DNA of 64,000 nucleotides. Origin: Nitrospira sp. (lineage in GTDB: Bacteria; Nitrospirota; Nitrospiria; Nitrospirales; UBA8639). Location: the NCBI GenBank assembly GCA_024760505.1, contig CP058931.1, positions 3,482,001 through 3,546,000 of the forward strand, given 5' to 3'. This document shows positions 61,973 through 64,000 of the stretch, in pieces. The position numbers and the translations under genes are program-made. Every line of letters begins with the position of its first letter. Position 1 is the stretch's first letter. The notes beneath the pieces were generated by a model. The model made no database searches. It was not told the DNA's origin and saw nothing but the letters and a program-made list of their open reading frames with translations.

Positions 61973-63865
61973 CTATGCCACTTTCTTCAGAAGACCAGGC
62001 AGCTGTTTCCGTGTGGGGTAGAGTTCTGCATTCTGGATCATTGGCCTTTGCGCTTGTGTGTAGGCAATAGGTTTGTCTAAAACAACGAGATACGCTTGTT
62101 CTGAAAACGTTGAAAAAATACCCGCATTCGTACAGCCCAAGGTGGCAACGATCGCTTCCCATTGGGTTTGATCATAAAAACAAAATTGTCCCTCTTTTTC
62201 GGCCTGTCGGATTTTCCCGTAATTATTCAATAGATCCCGTGCTTCCTCTCGTTGTTGTGGGAGAGCAGCACTACTGACCAGATTCTGGTAAATGCCGGAA
62301 AAGTCACCATTGGGTTTTAAATTGGAAATAACGAGTCGTCCCCCTGGAGCGAGAACACGATACAGTTCTCGCAGAGTAGCGCCTGGATCCTGCACATATC
62401 CAATCACCAGATTAGAGACAATCCGGTCGAATCGGTTGTCCGGAAAGGGGAGCGGCTGACCTAAATCCACCTGCGCCCATGCCTTTGTAACAAAGGGTGT
62501 CGGAGAGGCCATACCATGTTGCCATTCTGTGTCGGCGGCAAGCATCGCGTTGTTAGCCCGTTTCATCGCGTCAGGAACAACATCAATCCCCACATACTGG
62601 ATGGACTTCTCTAGGTACGGGATTCCACTGGAAATGGTGGCGGAAAGCCTATCCAAAAAATATAACCCTGCATTGCCATTTCCACAGCCGGCATCCAGAA
62701 GCCGTTGGCCAGGAGCGATGGGGCCTAAGGCATGAAACACATGGTCAAGGAGTTTCACATAATCCCGGCATTGCGCCACCGATTGAAAGTGGCCCAAGTA
62801 ATCCTGCCAAAATCCTGTGCCGACGTCGGTCTCGGTCTGTTGTTGTTGCGCAAATTTTTCTCGTCGATTTTGGCGTCCCAAGTCTAGTCGATTGGGGGTG
62901 TGGATCACATCAGGAGCAGGGCTCTGATGCACTTGCCCATGGCATTGTGCAATGAGTCGTCGATAGGTTTCACGGGCTCTTTTGGGGTTTTCTTGTAGAC
63001 GATGCAATGCATCTGGCACCACCATCCAATGCTTAAGACGTCGACCCAATGCATTCCGAAACGCTTGAAGATCATCGGGAGCGACCCAGGCATCTTTCTC
63101 GGCGGAAACCAGTATGACAGGGGAGGTTAAGGATTCCGCATCAATGAGTGTGTCCTCAATCGTGACAAAGTTATTGGCAATGGCATCACCCAAAAATTGA
63201 TTGCCCACATTGAAGCCCAAAAAATTCGCCGAGGCAGGGCACTGCTCATTCCCATAGGCTGCGAAGAGATCTTCCTGATGAACCGTGGCTGCAGACCGTT
63301 GGACATTGACAATGCTCATAAGCATGATCAAGAGGGATAAGGATGGACATTCAGCCTCGGCTTTGAGCGCGACTCGCGAGGCTAAGCTGGCAGCCACACC
63401 GATTAGGGCTGAGTGCGGCCAAGTGGCCCTCACATAACGGGTCACAGTTTGAAAATCATTCTTCATTGATGAAAGGGATATTTGATAGTGCCGTCCATCG
63501 CTCTCGCCGACATGATTGGTATGGTCATAGCGCACGACATGAAAGCCATTGCTGGCAAAGTAATACGCCAAAGTCAAATAATCCCGCTTGGTTTCCCCAT
63601 ACCCCGGGGCAATAACGACGACAGGTGCTTCTGTTAAATTTCCCTCAATAGGTTGGTCATGGTAGGCACTAATCCGCTGCCCATTGCCTTTTTCAATGGT
63701 GAGGCGACTGCTGGACACGCCCGTTTTTTGAAGAATAAGGGACCCATCCTTCATCCCTTCTTCCTTCTCCGGAAAAGAAACACCTGAAATTAAGTCGGAG
63801 AGTTGGTGGTTTTGAATTTTCCAGAACGAATTGAACGAACCATTTAAAACCTGTCCATGGACCAT
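61973..63865 (-). CDS. LuxD-like acyl-transferase/hydrolase fused to a class I methyltransferase
   Basis: At least 630 aa. Residues 50-330 resemble LuxD-type acyl-ACP thioesterase/alpha-beta hydrolases: VVVIAPGYGETKRDYLTLAY, FHVVRYDHTNHVGESDG, and a possible nucleophile Ser in GVAASLASRVAL; SPVILVSAEKDAWVAPDDL and a late His (VPDALHRLQ) complete a plausible triad. Residues 345-560 are a SAM methyltransferase (RLLDAGCGNGNAGLYFL; YVGIDVVPDAMKRA; LYRVLAPGGRLVISNL). The ATG at 63865 has AAGGAG upstream. However, the same frame stays open to 64000, so the protein may extend beyond the window; a later ATG at 63754 also has a good ribosome site. Substrates unknown. Confidence 0.8.
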   Translation of the reverse strand: MVHGQVLNGSFNSFWKIQNHQLSDLISGVSFPEKEEGMKDGSLILQKTGVSSSRLTIEKGNGQRISAYHDQPIEGNLTEAPVVVIAPGYGETKRDYLTLAYYFASNGFHVVRYDHTNHVGESDGRHYQISLSSMKNDFQTVTRYVRATWPHSALIGVAASLASRVALKAEAECPSLSLLIMLMSIVNVQRSAATVHQEDLFAAYGNEQCPASANFLGFNVGNQFLGDAIANNFVTIEDTLIDAESLTSPVILVSAEKDAWVAPDDLQAFRNALGRRLKHWMVVPDALHRLQENPKRARETYRRLIAQCHGQVHQSPAPDVIHTPNRLDLGRQNRREKFAQQQQTETDVGTGFWQDYLGHFQSVAQCRDYVKLLDHVFHALGPIAPGQRLLDAGCGNGNAGLYFLDRLSATISSGIPYLEKSIQYVGIDVVPDAMKRANNAMLAADTEWQHGMASPTPFVTKAWAQVDLGQPLPFPDNRFDRIVSNLVIGYVQDPGATLRELYRVLAPGGRLVISNLKPNGDFSGIYQNLVSSAALPQQREEARDLLNNYGKIRQAEKEGQFCFYDQTQWEAIVATLGCTNAGIFSTFSEQAYLVVLDKPIAYTQAQRPMIQNAELYPTRKQLPGLLKKVA

Positions 63866-64000
63866 GAGGCTTTCTCCTTGAGGCAGCAGGACTTTCGTAT
63901 TTGACGAAAATGAACCAGTGGCATCATTCTCTGTTGGGCAGTCTAGAAGAATGTCTGTTGTCCCTTTCCACGCGGTCTGACCTGGTTCCCCCTGTATATC

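Overview
The window reads as chromosomal DNA of a Gram-negative bacterium of roughly 50% GC, most likely Nitrospirota (Nitrospira-like). That assignment is an inference. It rests on a NarK/NNP-type nitrate/nitrite transporter, an RpoH-like sigma gene upstream of groESL, a [4Fe-4S]-type PurF, lipoproteins and a two-partner-secretion protein (so an outer membrane), and a short interspersed repeat beginning GGGGCTGTTGAAAAAAG that resembles repeats I associate with Nitrospira genomes. There is no rRNA, tRNA, CRISPR array, prophage or full insertion sequence.

Layout. 1-870: start of a large secreted haemagglutinin-type protein (minus), running off the left edge. 1764-3430: a cupredoxin and a Rieske/flavodoxin fusion. 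3893-12468: an uninterrupted run of twelve same-strand genes closed by a strong terminator. It holds a class I isoprenoid-synthase-like protein, a geranylgeranyl-reductase-family flavoprotein and ten small proteins of unknown function. Four of the ten end in cysteine (SCC, VCC, FSC, SCC). This is the candidate undescribed system. 12602-12792 and 18195-18383: two copies of a MITE-like element, each with its own 5-bp target duplication. Between them lie a GH13 glycosidase, zwf, a candidate structured RNA, a membrane protein and a YfcE-like phosphatase.

19013-25981 is a complete minus-strand trp cluster in the order E-G-D-C-F-B-A. It is followed by a LysM lipoprotein, a MoxR-like ATPase with a large partner protein, ligA, a CNNM/CBS membrane protein, RlpA, mutS2, queG, groESL and a sigma factor. 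44296-55470 carries narK-like, ribBA, ribH, nusB, purB, purC, purS, purQ, a DUF433 gene, purL and purF on the plus strand: riboflavin synthesis linked to nearly contiguous purine genes. 55584-59399 holds a redoxin, a degenerate metallo-beta-lactamase-fold protein, a TPR protein and a methyltransferase. The right edge has a membrane histidine kinase and a LuxD-like acyl-transferase/hydrolase fused to a methyltransferase, both minus strand; the latter frame stays open to the window end.

Most of the window is ordinary biosynthesis. The 3.9-12.5 kb cluster stands out. An isoprenoid-type synthase, a prenyl-chain reductase and several cytosolic proteins with C-terminal CC or C, which recall Rab-type prenylation tails, sit in one unit with no recognisable transport or regulatory gene.
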